DNA of 64,000 nt, from assembly GCA_015956445.1 (NCBI GenBank), contig WIUZ02000004.1, positions 2,480,001 through 2,544,000 of the forward strand. Direction: 5' to 3'. The translations under genes were made by a program, and so were the position numbers. The DNA comes from Thelephora terrestris. Lineage: Eukaryota; Basidiomycota; Agaricomycetes; Thelephorales; Thelephoraceae. Under the pieces are notes generated by a model, which worked only from the letters and a program-made list of their open reading frames with translations, ran no database searches and had not been told where the DNA came from. Position 1 is the stretch's first letter. Each line of letters starts with the position of its first letter. This document shows positions 1 through 11,523 of this stretch, piece by piece.

Positions 1-201
1 CTTGGGTAGCACTTGTATAGCTCGTTGTGGATTCGCTGGGAATAGTACGCGCGTGTGTGTGTTTCGAATGATTGGTGTGAAGGATAAAGAATGTGAAGCA
101 TTCAAAACATAAGAATTGGTAAGAAGAGTTCGAAGAAAGAGCGTGTTATAAAAAGTTTAAAAATACCATGTTCCTGACATTCAGGATAATGCCTGCAAGG
201 G

Positions 202-840
202 TCATTTTTCTCTGCTTGTTGTGTCAGCCATGAAGATACACCAAGCAAGCAAACGTACAATCTCTGCCAACCGCACTGGGCTCACTCTCTGCCTTGCCTT
301 CATCCCAAACTCTGAATCCTCCTCTTCATCAGCATCTCCTTCATCAACGTCCATCCTGATATCTTGCTCACAACCGCCTGGCTTTGATCCACCACAGATT
401 CCAGTGAGGAACGAAGAGAGTGCTGGGGCATCTGAATCAATCCTCTTCCACATTTTCTCCAAGTTGGATTCAAGGATTTGGTCTGTAGATAGGTGTGCCG
501 CTGGAAGATGCCAGGAGATCTCATCGTGGTCCTTCTCAAACGGCGAGAGCTCTGGTGCAGTGACCGAAGCAAAAAACTCGCCGAGCGATGCCCTCGCTTT
601 GTCATCCTGGTTGAAGTAAGGGCGAAGTGCCTCGAGTATGTCTGGTATCTCTGTCACCATCGTGGTGCCGAACGAGCTCGTCGGGTCCCGAAGTGCACTC
701 GTTATGAGGGTTCCAAAGGTCATTCCCCTTGAATTGAGGATCTCTTGAACCTCCTGTAGAAGATCTGTGGAGGGCCGTCTGGAAGCCGCGGCCGAAAATT
801 CGTGGAACATCGAGCCCGTCTGTCGAGCGGGTTGAGTCAC
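202..840 (-). pseudogene. N-terminal fragment of a transposon-derived-like protein (possibly DUF6589 family)
   Basis: An uninterrupted 212-codon frame starting at the ATG at 840. It has an N-terminal helical segment (LLQEVQEILNSRG), a region rich in Asp/Glu near residues 165-180 and a final stretch (VRLAEIVRLLAWCIF) that resembles the segment before the catalytic region of large agaricomycete DUF6589 proteins. The family assignment is from memory of that general pattern and is weak. The frame stops at 202, and bases 1-201 show no clear continuation, so the gene is a fragment or lacks its 3' exons. The KDZ transposon inserted about 125 bp upstream of the start codon, which separates the frame from its original promoter region (now beyond 11,523). 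Confidence 0.35.
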
Positions 841-964
841 TCCTTATCGGCGCTCCGATCAATCCAGAAAATACAAAATGTCACGTGAGGAGCGACCGAT
901 TTTAATTTTCGTCAATGCGAACCTCCCTAATCGGTTTTGTTTACGGATGTTTGAAGCCAGCCGT

Positions 965-972
965 CCGTGAAC
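965..972. repeat. Left target-site duplication of the KDZ element
   Basis: CCGTGAAC directly abuts the outer end of the left TIR and is repeated exactly next to the right TIR at 11,516-11,523. Confidence 0.85.
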
Positions 973-1620
973 CACCTCGTTCTCACAAGATCGATGCCTA
1001 AGTAGGGGATGTAAAGAAGCAGATATGCACTGCCTACCGAGGGGAAATTTTCGGTGCATCTTTCTCTTCGAGATCGATTCGAAAAAAACCCTTTTTAGGT
1101 AACACACTCCTTTCCCTTTTTGCGAGGCTCTCGCGCCAACCTCGCGCGTTCCAAAATTCTACCAAGTCAAACCACACGTGATCCGGTTACTGAACTTTCC
1201 GTGGGAGCGAACTGCCGGCAGACCGGCACGGGCAAACCGAGGGGTGGTGCTGGCCGGGTCATGCAAAGGTGGATTAGGTTTCTCCCTAGGCTTATCTTCT
1301 ATAGCGTAGGTTAATCTACAATAATAAACACATAGGTTCCATGACTTATTGGTCTCAGTCGCGTCCAAGGGTTCGTGTATTCCCCCCTCCTGCGTCCAGT
1401 GGGAGGCGTGGCACGTGTCTGCCCTGCACGTGATTCCGCCATCAATTTGTTGATGCGATTGCAATATCTTCTCACGGGTGCCAGCTCACTTATCGCCCCC
1501 TCATCAGTCGCACGCTCAGGGTTCAAGGTGAGCGACTGCTCTCTCTCTTAGACCGCGTCTTACGCCACGGACGTCTGCCAGGCCCAAGGCAAAGGTTTGG
1601 AAGATGCAGGGGATCTCACA
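973..1620. repeat. Left terminal inverted repeat of the KDZ element
   Basis: About 648 bp that match the reverse complement of 10,874-11,515 with few substitutions and one small indel (extra bases near 1,127-1,141). Similarity fades only after about 1,620. The repeat contains two CACGTG E-box-like sites (about 1,410-1,432). Its inner end is homologous to the first codons of the transposase, but the ATG is AGG here (1,580-1,582). The next in-frame ATG (1,604) begins the left passenger gene. Confidence 0.9.
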
Positions 1621-2960
1621 ATTGGAATTCTGGTGGTCTCAGCCAACAGAGAAAGCCAGTTTCCTCATCTGTGTCGCAACTTTCCGGTGCCACTATATCA
1701 ATGCGAAAAATCGCACCATTCCCCTCTCCACCTCCCACCATCAGAGCCCCAAGATGTACTGGGTGGTATTAGGCCGTGGTGATCCCAGCGTGTTTTCGCA
1801 GGATAGACTGTGAGTACACTCTTTCTCAATCGTGAACCTCACTGACGGACCGTCACAGCCCCCGGATAGAACCGAAATTTATAGGTCGCAAGTCACCGCC
1901 GTTCCCAGTCTACGTTCAATGCACCTCTATCAGGCAGGGGCACGAAGTCGCTTCCTTCGACATGGAACTTGAGCGGTTGCGTGCGGCTAGACCCACGCCC
2001 AAAAGACTCGCTTCCTTGCTCTACGTCTCGCCTCAGCTTCCAGATGCTATGACTGAACCTGATCTCTGGTTCGCCATTCTCAATGGGGTTTCATTCAAGG
2101 GTATTTTGCTCTCGGCTGCGTGAGTTCCAAGATACACGCCTCGTTCGATGACCTGAACTAACTTGATTACAGCGACAAAGAGGAGCAGACAAAGAAACAC
2201 GAATGGGCTAGTGTCCGCACAGTTCACAATCTCCGCGACGCCCTTATCCATATCGTCCTCGGCGGCGACAACGAGGCTTTTGACGAGGTTACTCAAATCC
2301 GTCTCTCCCTCCCTATGGACCGCCTCTCATTGGTGGCAGCCTCTTACCACGACAGTAGGGCACCAGGTAAAGTCGTTTTCCCGCATCACTGTTCACATTG
2401 CTCACAATAAGCTTCGCAGAGCGCGCGGGGTCATACCTCAACGTCTCTAGGAGCCGCGCGGATTCAGATAGCCCTACTGAAAGTACCGGTAAGTATCAAG
2501 ATCATGTAACGCCCTAAGGGTCAAAAGCTGACAGTCCCACTATATCGTAGTGAGCTCCTCCACCATTTCTTCTCCTTCAACCATCAAAACCAACCACGTC
2601 ATTGAAAGGGGCCGCAAACCAACCTCTCACCATGCTACCCGTTCTCACCCGACCCGCTCCAAGAAGTCCACCTCACCCCACAGGGTGTACAAGTATATCC
2701 GGAGTTCCGCGGGGGTCGTTGGTTCCATCACCGATCCTTCGGGCGTAGCTTTGTTCGACTTTTCCGACGTCGAAAATGTTGTTGGCGCGATGCGTGCCCG
2801 ATACCTTGAAGCTCATGGATATGGGGCAGAGACCGTTCACATGATTGTAGATGCTTACGGGTCTGCTAACAGGATGGAGGACTTTGTTGCTCGGGCGTCC
2901 GGCTGCGGGATGTCGGTTGTGGAGCTAGAATGGTTTTGGGAATTCTCTTGGTCCTTTTAG
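1604..2960 (+). CDS. Unrecognised KDZ passenger protein, 379 aa, five exons
   Basis: Exons 1604-1809, 1859-2119, 2173-2366, 2420-2488 and 2551-2960 join in phase with GT-AG introns and give 379 residues. I do not recognise the product. The N-terminal region contains MYWVVLGRGDPSVFSQDRL, loosely reminiscent of the small RNase H1 N-terminal/viroplasmin-type RNA-DNA hybrid-binding module (WxVxxGRxPxVF), but that is only a guess. The middle is a predicted alpha/beta stretch. A Ser/Thr/Lys-rich linker follows (exon 5 start). The C-terminal domain includes FDFSDVENVVGAMRARYLEA and ends in aromatics (VVELEWFWEFSW). The start lies in TIR sequence in the same frame as the paralogous transposase N-terminus. 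No HxD...H dioxygenase signature is visible, so it is not TET/JBP. Confidence 0.7.
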
Positions 2961-3228
2961 CAAATGTATTGACGAGTATTTCTTGTGCTTGGAAACAGGA
3001 GTCGTGTGCTCTTATTATATATGCCACCCCCATTCCCTTATCCACGCCCGGAGCGGAGCAACAAATTGGTTGCCTGTGTGATGCGTTATGCTAAATTTAC
3101 AGGTACTTTCTTAGACATGAAATCTCCTCTCTTAACATCCCGCGCATTCTCAGGACCTTCTTATAAATATTCTTTTTGCAGTGACATGGGAGAGGACGCC
3201 TCTCCACCCCCCACCACTCTGTCCGACC

Positions 3229-5121
3229 ATGGCTCACGCGTCGCCCCCTGACCCCAACACTGTTTCCCGTCATCACGCAGTTGTGAAGAAGGCGCCTAAG
3301 CTCACGACCAACAAGACGTTCACTTTCTGGCGGAGGAGGACACAGCAACGAAAGCCGAAGCGCGCTCTCACTGCAGGCGACCGTCTGGTCCAAGCGAAGA
3401 AACGCGAGCAGTACCGTCTTGAGTACCGAGACGCTTTGGAGGAAGGCCAGGCCACGATACGAGAGCTCGCTGAAGGCCTTCGGAATCGCTTCGGGAAGTA
3501 CAGTGTGGAACATTACTACAATGAACTGATACACCGGGCCCATACGTCGTGGTCAGTGAGGAAGGTAAACGGATGGAACGCGTACCAAAAGCTTGAGTTA
3601 GAGAGAATGAAAAGTAAGTCACCCGGAACATCTATTGTGGGTTTTCTAACATGCACCTTCCAGGCGAAGCTGGTGAAGACGCGTCACAGATTAACTTGAC
3701 AGAAGTCAATAAGCAGATCAGTGAAAAGTGGAAGACCCTCTCACCTGTTGAACGCGAGGACATTACTGCCGAGGCAATTCAAAGGATCGAAGAGCAGCGT
3801 GTGGGCAAGAAGCTCACGGCACACAGCGTCCCACTCAACGCGTTTCATGATGCAAGGAGCACACTCCAGTCCATCGAGACCCAGGTAAAGTGCTTTCATT
3901 CGTTAGTCTGCACGTTCTAAACCTCCCTAGTTAGCACAGCTGAACGCAAGAACCGGTCTCGAATACCTGTTGGTGGCCTGTCGCTCTACTACGGAGGACT
4001 TCATCAAACCCTATGCCTACTACTCAAGTGATACAATCCTGGGGTTCTTCAACTCGTCGATGAAACGATCAGTCGATGACTTCTCACTTCAAATCGAGGC
4101 CTACGTGATGTCCGGTTTAAAAGGTATGCCTCACTTGTTTCCTGCGTGCTCCCGGGTTGTCTTCTAATGGGTCTGGTCCAGGCATCGTTGAAAATTCCAA
4201 GTTGCAGACTCTAGACCTCAAGAAAAGAACGGCCGCGTTGATTGGTCAGAAGCTACGTGAGTGCAGACCCTTGTATGTTATTTTCTCAAACACGAATTGT
4301 CATTGGTAGGGGCTATCACCGGTGTTGCCGACCTCCGCATGCAGTACGATCGATTCGACGATCTCATCACTGAGAAGTACGATGTCGTCATCAAAAACTG
4401 GCCGCTCGGACAAAAATTTCGCAATCCAAGCGTTGCTCTCACCCGCATTGAGTTGGGAGTCCTCCTCAATTCATGGGAATCAGGGGCGACCCGATTCGTG
4501 AAACTTTCTGCGGAAGAAAAGCGTGCCTGGAAGAACGAACGCTTTTCATCCAAAGTCACGATGATGTCATTGCCGCCCGCTGCTTCCATTCCATCCGCTT
4601 CTTCAGCTTCCCCCGCCCTCAATCCCATCACACTGTCCCCTTCCGCCTCTACGGAACTCCCAGCGACATTGTCTCAAGTCTCTGTTCCGGCTGAAATGGT
4701 GCTATTCACCGAGCTTGCCGAACAGGTCGCCCCACCGCCTACCTCCAACGACGCCGAAATCACTTTGATCACACCTTCGACAACTCAACTGCCAGCACCC
4801 CCCGAACTCCTTGCGGAAATCATACGTCTAGACCCTACCCTGCAGGCGATTGATCCTGCCCTCATTATGGCAGGTGTGACACAGGGTTTCCATCATCCAA
4901 CGACCGTCAGCCCAGTTTCAACCCTCAATAATCCTCCACTCCTCAGTCCTCCCATTACCCGCAAGAAACGAGACCGGGGAGCGTTTGAGGTCGTCACGCC
5001 GGAACTCTTCGGTACGCGCATGGCCAAGGTACCACGGAAAGGGCAGAAGGATAAGCGAGCAAAGAAGTCAGTGGCAGGTAGAGAGAATATTCCTCTAGTT
5101 GAGGGTACAGGCGGCCAGTGA
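3229..5121 (+). CDS. Divergent HMG-box protein of the KDZ transposon, 561 aa
   Basis: Five exons (3229-3613, 3664-3884, 3931-4123, 4182-4256, 4310-5121) join in phase to 561 codons. The N-terminus is basic (KTFTFWRRRTQQRKPKR). Around residues 118-180 an HMG-box-like module is visible: WNAYQKLELERMK, then INLTEVNKQISEKWKTLSP followed by helix-3-like residues EREDITAEAIQRIEEQR. A helical middle region follows, then a Ser/Pro-rich low-complexity stretch (exon 5) and a basic tail (RKKRDRG, KVPRKGQKDKRAKK) that looks like a nuclear signal. Divergent HMG proteins are known companions of basidiomycete KDZ transposons. A role in binding element DNA or bending it for the transposase is inferred. The ATG at 3,229 is preferred because it opens the longest frame compatible with exon 2. 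Confidence 0.8.
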
Positions 5122-7329
5122 GGACGCCCATGAGGACGCCTACAATGATCCTATTTTCGTCGCAATAATGTACTTAAAATACCGAACAATTCATTTCTTG
5201 TTGCTTCCCGAAGCTTGATTTACGCCCCAGGGCCGTTGCGAGATTGATCGAAAATTCCTCTTTGGGAAAATAGACTCCCCCGGTGAGCAGAGAGGTCCAC
5301 GAGAAAGCCTTTCGTCACCAAGTCGAAGGATCGTTCTTCTCTCTGCTTACGCGCCATTCATCCCGCTCACAACACAAGGTCCGTGACTCAAGTCCGCGCT
5401 AAGGTGTACATTGCAACACGTTTGCGCCACAAATCCCAAGCGCGTCAGGTAGAATGAGTGCTGGCGGTGACAATGATTTTTCCCCATTTTCAGTCTGAAG
5501 GTTGGTACGTTAGAGCGTGTATTTTATGTAGAAGTTCATTGTACATTATAGATTACACGTCATTCGTGTACGCTAGCATTAATTTATTCGAGATAATCTT
5601 CCAGAAGGAGAGGGCTACAACATCGGGGCGACAGATGAATCGATGATCTTCTACCACATTCTCGAGACACAACTTTGAGAACTTGTGGAGAACTTGTGTT
5701 ATTCTAACCGTCTGTTATTAAAAATGTAACACACACGGTAGTTAAGTCTATGACAGTAATCTACTAAATTTACAGGCCACCCAACCGTGCACGTTGTGCC
5801 AGGTAACCAGTGAGCCTGGGGAGCATTATCGGACACTTGAAGATCGCACGATCAGTGCCACACACAGAATTCCGGTGTGGGCGCCAACATGATCAGCCTC
5901 AGATTTGCCTTTCGCCGACAACGCAATACTGAGCCGGTTCAGCTGTAAATGCTAAAAAGCACTTGTATGTACGCAAAGAATATATGTGTGGAATTTCAGA
6001 ATGGGAAAATAAGTATTTATGTTGACCCCCCAGACTGCCATTGCGTCCAGTTCCGCACTTGAACAAGTGGACATTTCAGGAATGGGGGAGAGGACCACTA
6101 GCGGGTTTTTTACAAGCTAAAAGTGAGGTCATAGGGGGTGTAATCCCAGGTGTTTTTACAGCGTGGTAAGATACATAAAAGTGTCAGCATCCGGAACTCG
6201 CATTTTTCGTGGTGTATCCCTTTCCCCATATACCACGATCTAACTCGTTTCATTTGTATACCCACAGTACTAGAATACATGAATTACATCTAAATAAAAT
6301 GTAGCTAGGCTCCAACACACGAATTGTCCAATGTAATGTCATGCAATAAGCAAAAACCTGCGGGGTATTTTCAGGGGGACATAAAACACAAAATCCTAGA
6401 TGACGTACTGATCGTTGCGCCGAAATACAAGCGGTTTCGGGGGCGTATATAAGACATAGATACCACCCAGAATCGAGCCGAAACAGGCCGAAAGTCTCAA
6501 CAGAGGTGGTGGAAAATAGAGCGAGAGGTTTGATGAAAGGTAGTGATACAGGAAACAGTACTCACTTTGCACGCGCAAAAAGATGCGGAATCCCTAGGTG
6601 ATGAAAGCTTATATAAGCTCCAATGACTCCTGCACAACGGAGAGGCGATAGGAACAGTACAGGAGCACACATAGACCCCATGAAGGGAGATGCGTGCACC
6701 GGCCTCTACTAAGGTACAGGCAGCATGCAGAAGGTGTCATTCCACTGAAATTGATATCTATAATGTGTGAGAAGAATCCTGAACGATAAGAACGGCGTAC
6801 AGGATGTGGAGATGGAAGATGAGTGGGAAATGTGTCCACATTTCCCGAGGCAGGAAATGTAGACGCGATGGCGCGGCAGTACAGCGATTTCCTCGCGAAT
6901 GAGCACCTGAATCACCACTCCAAACGGCGGAGGAACCGCTCTCCGTGTTCTGGCATAATCGCAAATTTTGCGATTTTGACCGCCCTGGAGTGGGGGCCGA
7001 AAACCCGACGGAACGAGCCCAAAGTGGGCTTGATTCCTTTCGTTTGGGTCGTGAGAATCGAGACCTGGAAGTAATAAGTTAATACTCACGTGTTAAACAT
7101 GGGGTGTGAACAATCGCGAGAGGACAATCGCGAGAGGCAAACCAAGGATAACTGCGATTAGGTAAACAGGATCACACGAAATCTCGGAATGGCCATCAAG
7201 TTCCCATGATCACACAGTGACAACGCGGGTGGAGTCCCAGCGCTTTCACCTCTGCGAATGTGCCATGTGTGAGCAATGAATATTCGAATCGTGTATATGT
7301 GTAGTTTAATGACGTTAAAAGGGAGCTGG
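5122..7329. other. Intergenic spacer between convergent KDZ genes
   Basis: About 2.2 kb between the 3' ends of the HMG gene and the transposase. No frame with coding character or plausible splicing is seen. It is comparatively AT-rich. One short direct repeat is present: ACAATCGCGAGAGG twice near 7,110-7,137. Confidence 0.6.
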
Positions 7330-10300
7330 TCACAAGCTTGAAACAAAAGTTATAAGTCCGTCGAGCTGGTCAGTTTCTGCTTCGTCAATCTCTTCACCTC
7401 CACCATCCTTCAAGCCATCAATGTCGTCATCGCCATCCCCAATCACGTAACCACAACCTGCAAGTTTTCCGATGTCCGCGCACGATGGGTGAGTCCCCTT
7501 TCTAGAGCCGAGTGTTCTGCTGCCGGTGAAACCATCAAGTTCAAATGTGCACCTGATTCGCTCCAGGAGGAAGGCGTTCACGCGACGACGACGCACACAA
7601 TACTCCCTTGTTGCACCGAGGATGGAGTCGTTTCTGTTGATTAATCCCTTGAGGACGTCGTCGAACTTGCGGTCTTCATCGTAGATCGAAGTGTACAGGC
7701 GGCGAACTTCGACGTTACACCGATCGATTTCTTCACGGGCACGACGGACACGGAGAAACTTTTTGATGGCCTCGCGAACGACTGGGTTTGCCCAGGGGGC
7801 GTTGGTTATGTCGTGCCTAGTATTGCGTAGTAGATTGAATTCATCGAGGAAACTATAGTGGGAGACTTGGGACCAATCGAGTGGAGGTCGTGGAGGATCG
7901 AGAGCACGTGCGGCGCGGTTGTATGCCTCGGTGGCACTGCGGATGGTCTTACATCGTGTTTGGAGTGACTTGGCGAGATGTGTACGAGCCTTGTAACCTA
8001 AGAAACGATCAGACAATGAAACCTTTTAGATTCACACATACCAATACCACTAAGATTGAGCCTGTGAAGCTCGAAGAGCCTCTGTACAACAAGACGTTGC
8101 AGGTGATTGAGAGCCTGATGATATCGCCGTTCGTGAATGTAGCATGCGGTCTCCACATACTCTGGTGTATCTGGCGTCCATCGTTTGGCTATCCCCATCT
8201 GGACTTCGAGTTCCAATACCTGACGGAGGAGTCGGTCTTGGCGCTCTTGAGCATACCGTCGTTCGGATTCGAGGCGACGAGTTCTTGATAACTCAGAGCT
8301 GTAGGTGGTGGGGGTAGGGGCGTCACCGGAAGGGAGATTGAATTGATAGTCGTAGGGGACAGCATTGAGGAACTTCGCTGACGATGTTTCAGCCCGAGAT
8401 CTACAGATATGTATTGTTAGATGGAGCCGCGCATTGAAATGGAAATATGCTTACGTTGCAGAGTCGAGGTCTTGGAGGAGTTCGACGTATGTGACGGCAT
8501 GGATGTCCCAGGGTGATTCTTCGCCGATCGTTTCGAAGAACTCAGCTTGTTGATGATGCCAAGTTTCAAGATCGGATAAGCTGATTCCTAACGCGTGTGC
8601 AGTCTCCTCGACAGCAGGGCCCTCAACATCAATGATCGATAGTGCCTGCCTGTAATTGTTGAAAAGCATCGAGGCCAGGTTTTGGTATTTGTCGTCGTCC
8701 CACTGTTGGAGAAACATGTCAATGAAGACACGCCGATGGTATGCCGATGCATATCTTGTGACGGCAGCAACTTGATTTGAGGAACTGAAGATCCGCTCCA
8801 TGGTTTCAAGGTCTTCGAGACCCATCCCATCGATCACGTTTGGATGGTTCTTCGTCTGGCATGTGAAATTGTGAGAGTAGCCATGGAAGGCGTTCACACA
8901 GCAACGGGACTCTGACTCATCAAACTTTGGTCCAAGTGAACTAGATGCGATCGTTTTCTTGAAGACGCAACCGATGTCGTAACCCTGGAGGAGGCGTGGA
9001 CCAAGGGTTTGTAGTGCTCGGGCTGTGATTGCGAGTGGGTACTTGGATCTGTGAGGAATGGGATAGTCAGTAGGAGAGAGAAGGTGGAGTGTAGAACGTA
9101 CTGTTCGCCACTTCGAATCATGTCAGCGACCCACAAGAAAAATCCGTGTCGGCATGCACTTGCAAAGAGACCAGTCTCCGCGAAGACTCCCCACATACGT
9201 TTCTTCGAATCCGATTGCGCCGCCTTCCAGTTGTTGGCACACGCCCCCTGATCTGGACTCTCACTATTTGTGGAGTCCTGCTCTTCGCCATTGTCGCTCG
9301 TGCTGTCCTCAAAGTTTTCATCTCTCGCGCTTCCTGGTCTGACTTCCCTCGCCCATTGGTCTACTTCCTCGGTTGGAATGTAGTAGTCGCTGTCCAGGAA
9401 GCAGCGCGTATCACCTATTTCCCGAGCACCAACGCGTGCGATGCGCTTTAAGGAGTCATTGCCGTCAATGGCGTACATGCGTCGAAAGATGAGGTTAGGC
9501 TCATCGTTGAGCTGTGCCAGCAATTAGTCATGAAGAGGGGGAAAGCATGGGTGCTTCATACCTCGTATGAGCAAGCAGGACATGCGTTCAATACACGCCA
9601 GTCTGGCCCATCCTGACTAAGTGATGCCTTTACGCGCTGATTGACAACCCTGATGATATCCAGGTAGACGTCGAACGCATCGGCGAACATGCGGCGGTAC
9701 CTTGGACGATATGGGATCTATTGACAGGTGAGTGTGACAAATTGAGCGTGACAAACCATCAGTGGAGATAAGACGTACCAAGTAAAGGTCGGAGATTACC
9801 TTTACAAAGGCCTCCACACTGAACGATGGCTTCCGTCGGCGCAAAACTCGATAGAGTTCAAGCGTCTTGATGGAAATCGCCACAGAGGGTTTGAATGGTG
9901 CGTTTCCAACAAACCCCATCTCAGCAAGTGCTGATGCAGTCGTGTCTTCACCTGTAGACAAGATGGCAATCTTGATTGAAGTTGAGAGTGTATAGATGTC
10001 GATGGTGGTTATCTCTAACTCAATGTTAGGCGAAGGAGGGTTGTAGCCACTGGTGCCGCCATCGGGGCAAGGTGGAGCAGGGTTTGTGCAGGCAGAGGGG
10101 ACGGGAGCGTTGTTTTCAAGGTCGTTGTTGACGAACGGGTTGGTGTCGCCAGTTGGGATAACATTGGACGCGTTATTGTTGGCGGTGGTTTCAGTGGAAG
10201 CAGGCGCGGCAGGGGTGGTGTCAGGAAGGATTGTGTGATCAAGACCACTGCCGGCAGAGTGAGTGGGGAGTAGGGGGGAAGCTTCTGCAACTCTGTTGGA

Positions 10301-10919
10301 GGACGAGGGTGGAGGTGGCTGAGTAGGCGTGACGTTAACGCCGTGGTTGTACTTCCACCGCAGGTAGGCTTCTACCATCCCAGCAATGAGCGGTCGCCAG
10401 TTCTGATGGAAACCAGTCAAGCGATGTTTCCACGTCCGCTGGTCACGTTGAAATCTTGCACTACAAACGATGTTGAAGTTAGCTATGAAATGAGGGAGGA
10501 CCCTAGTGAGTGTACGTACAATGGTCGTAGAGTCTCACGAATCTCCTCGAAGAAGGCGTTGTCACCATTTGTGCGTTGTTTTAAGGAGTCGAGGTCTACA
10601 TCATCTGCTGTATTACCCTGAGACAGCGTGTCTGTATCATCAACTGGCATATCTTGAAGGTCAGCGATGGCCTGCCTATCGTCGGGGTTAAGCCCTAGAA
10701 ATACATATTAGCATATAAAACATGGGCAGGGGTAAATCAACGGAACTCACTCGAGAATTGCTTATTGAAATCCATCCTGCTCTTCTCTCGTTCGACAGCC
10801 ATTGCGGACATGTTGTGGACCGTTGGTGGTCTGTTTCGTATGAACCTACTCTTAGATGGTTGTGACGTGTTCACGGATCGTGAGACCCCACGCCTCTTCA
10901 GAATCTTCGCCTTGGGCAT
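7330..10919 (-). CDS. KDZ transposase, 1,070 aa, eight exons
   Basis: Exons 10919-10751, 10694-10520, 10460-9779, 9717-9562, 9511-9102, 9048-8455, 8400-8042 and 7997-7330 join in phase to 1,070 codons. KDZ landmarks in order: the segment FHQNWRPLIAGMVEAYLRWKY; a long Pro/Asn-rich linker; a zinc-type CPAC motif; DGNDSLKR, which includes a predicted RNase H-fold acidic residue; the block CRHGFFLWVADMIRSGEQ with its continuation YPLAI; GYDIGCVFKKT; CCVNAFHGYSHNFTCQ with Cys/His residues; GMGLEDLETMERIFS; and the C-terminal LVVQRLFELHRLNLSGIGYK. KDZ enzymes cut and join transposon DNA through a divergent RNase H fold with zinc-chelating inserts. The start codon lies within the right TIR. No break was found, so it may be functional. 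Confidence 0.92.
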
Positions 10920-11515
10920 GGCAGATGTCCGTGGCGTAAGGCGCGGTCTAAGAGAGAGAGCAGTCGCTTATCCTGAATCTTGAGCGCGCGACTGATGAGG
11001 GGGGCGATAAGTGAGCTGGCACCCGTGAGAAGATATTGCAATCGCATCAACAAATCGATGGCGGAATCACGTGCAGGGCAGACACGTGCCACGCCTCCCA
11101 CTGGACGCAGGAGGGGGGAATACACGAACCCTTGGACGCGACTGAGACCCATAAGTCATGGAACCTATGTGTTTATTATTGTAGATTAACCTACGCTATA
11201 GAAGATAAGCCTAGGGAGAAACCTAATCCACCTTTGCATGACCCGGCAGCACCACCCCTCGGTTTGCCCGTGCCGGTCTGCCGGCAGTTCGCTCCCATGG
11301 AAAGTTCAGTAACCGGATCACGTGTGGTTTGACTTGGTGGAATTTTGGAACGCGCGAAGGCCTCACAAAAAGGGAAAGGAATGTGTTACCAAAAAAGGGT
11401 TTTTTTCGAATCGATCTCGAAGAGAAAGATGCACCGAAAATTTCCCCTCGGTAGGCAGTGCATATCTGCTTCTTTACATCCCCTACTTAGGCATCGATCT
11501 TGTGAGAACGAGGTG
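10874..11515. repeat. Right terminal inverted repeat of the KDZ element, containing the transposase start
   Basis: Inverted copy of 973-1,620. Its inner part includes the transposase start codon at 10,919 and about 15 codons, so the presumed transposase promoter and leader lie within the TIR. Confidence 0.9.
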
Positions 11516-11523
11516 CCGTGAAC
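11516..11523. repeat. Right target-site duplication of the KDZ element
   Basis: CCGTGAAC, an exact copy of 965-972, lies directly outside the right TIR. Confidence 0.85.

Larger units (their letters stand above)
973..11515. mobile_element. KDZ-class DNA transposon, apparently complete, with three genes
   Basis: The element is bounded by long TIRs (973-about 1,620 and about 10,874-11,515) that both start CACCTCGTTCTCACAAG. The 8-bp direct repeat CCGTGAAC flanks it at 965-972 and 11,516-11,523. Inside are a KDZ transposase on the minus strand (7,330-10,919), a divergent HMG-box gene (3,229-5,121) and an unrecognised gene (1,604-2,960). All three have open exons and in-phase introns. Published KDZ elements (Kyakuja-Dileera-Zisupton) of basidiomycetes often carry HMG-type accessory genes and sometimes TET/JBP dioxygenases; no TET/JBP is visible here. 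Zisupton-type elements are known to make 8-bp duplications, which fits. Few differences between the TIR copies suggest a fairly recent insertion. Confidence 0.9.

Noticed and set aside
1604-2960. TET/JBP dioxygenase in the KDZ element
   Set aside because: Expected for some KDZ transposons, but no HxD...H iron-binding signature or double-stranded beta-helix pattern is visible in any of the three genes.
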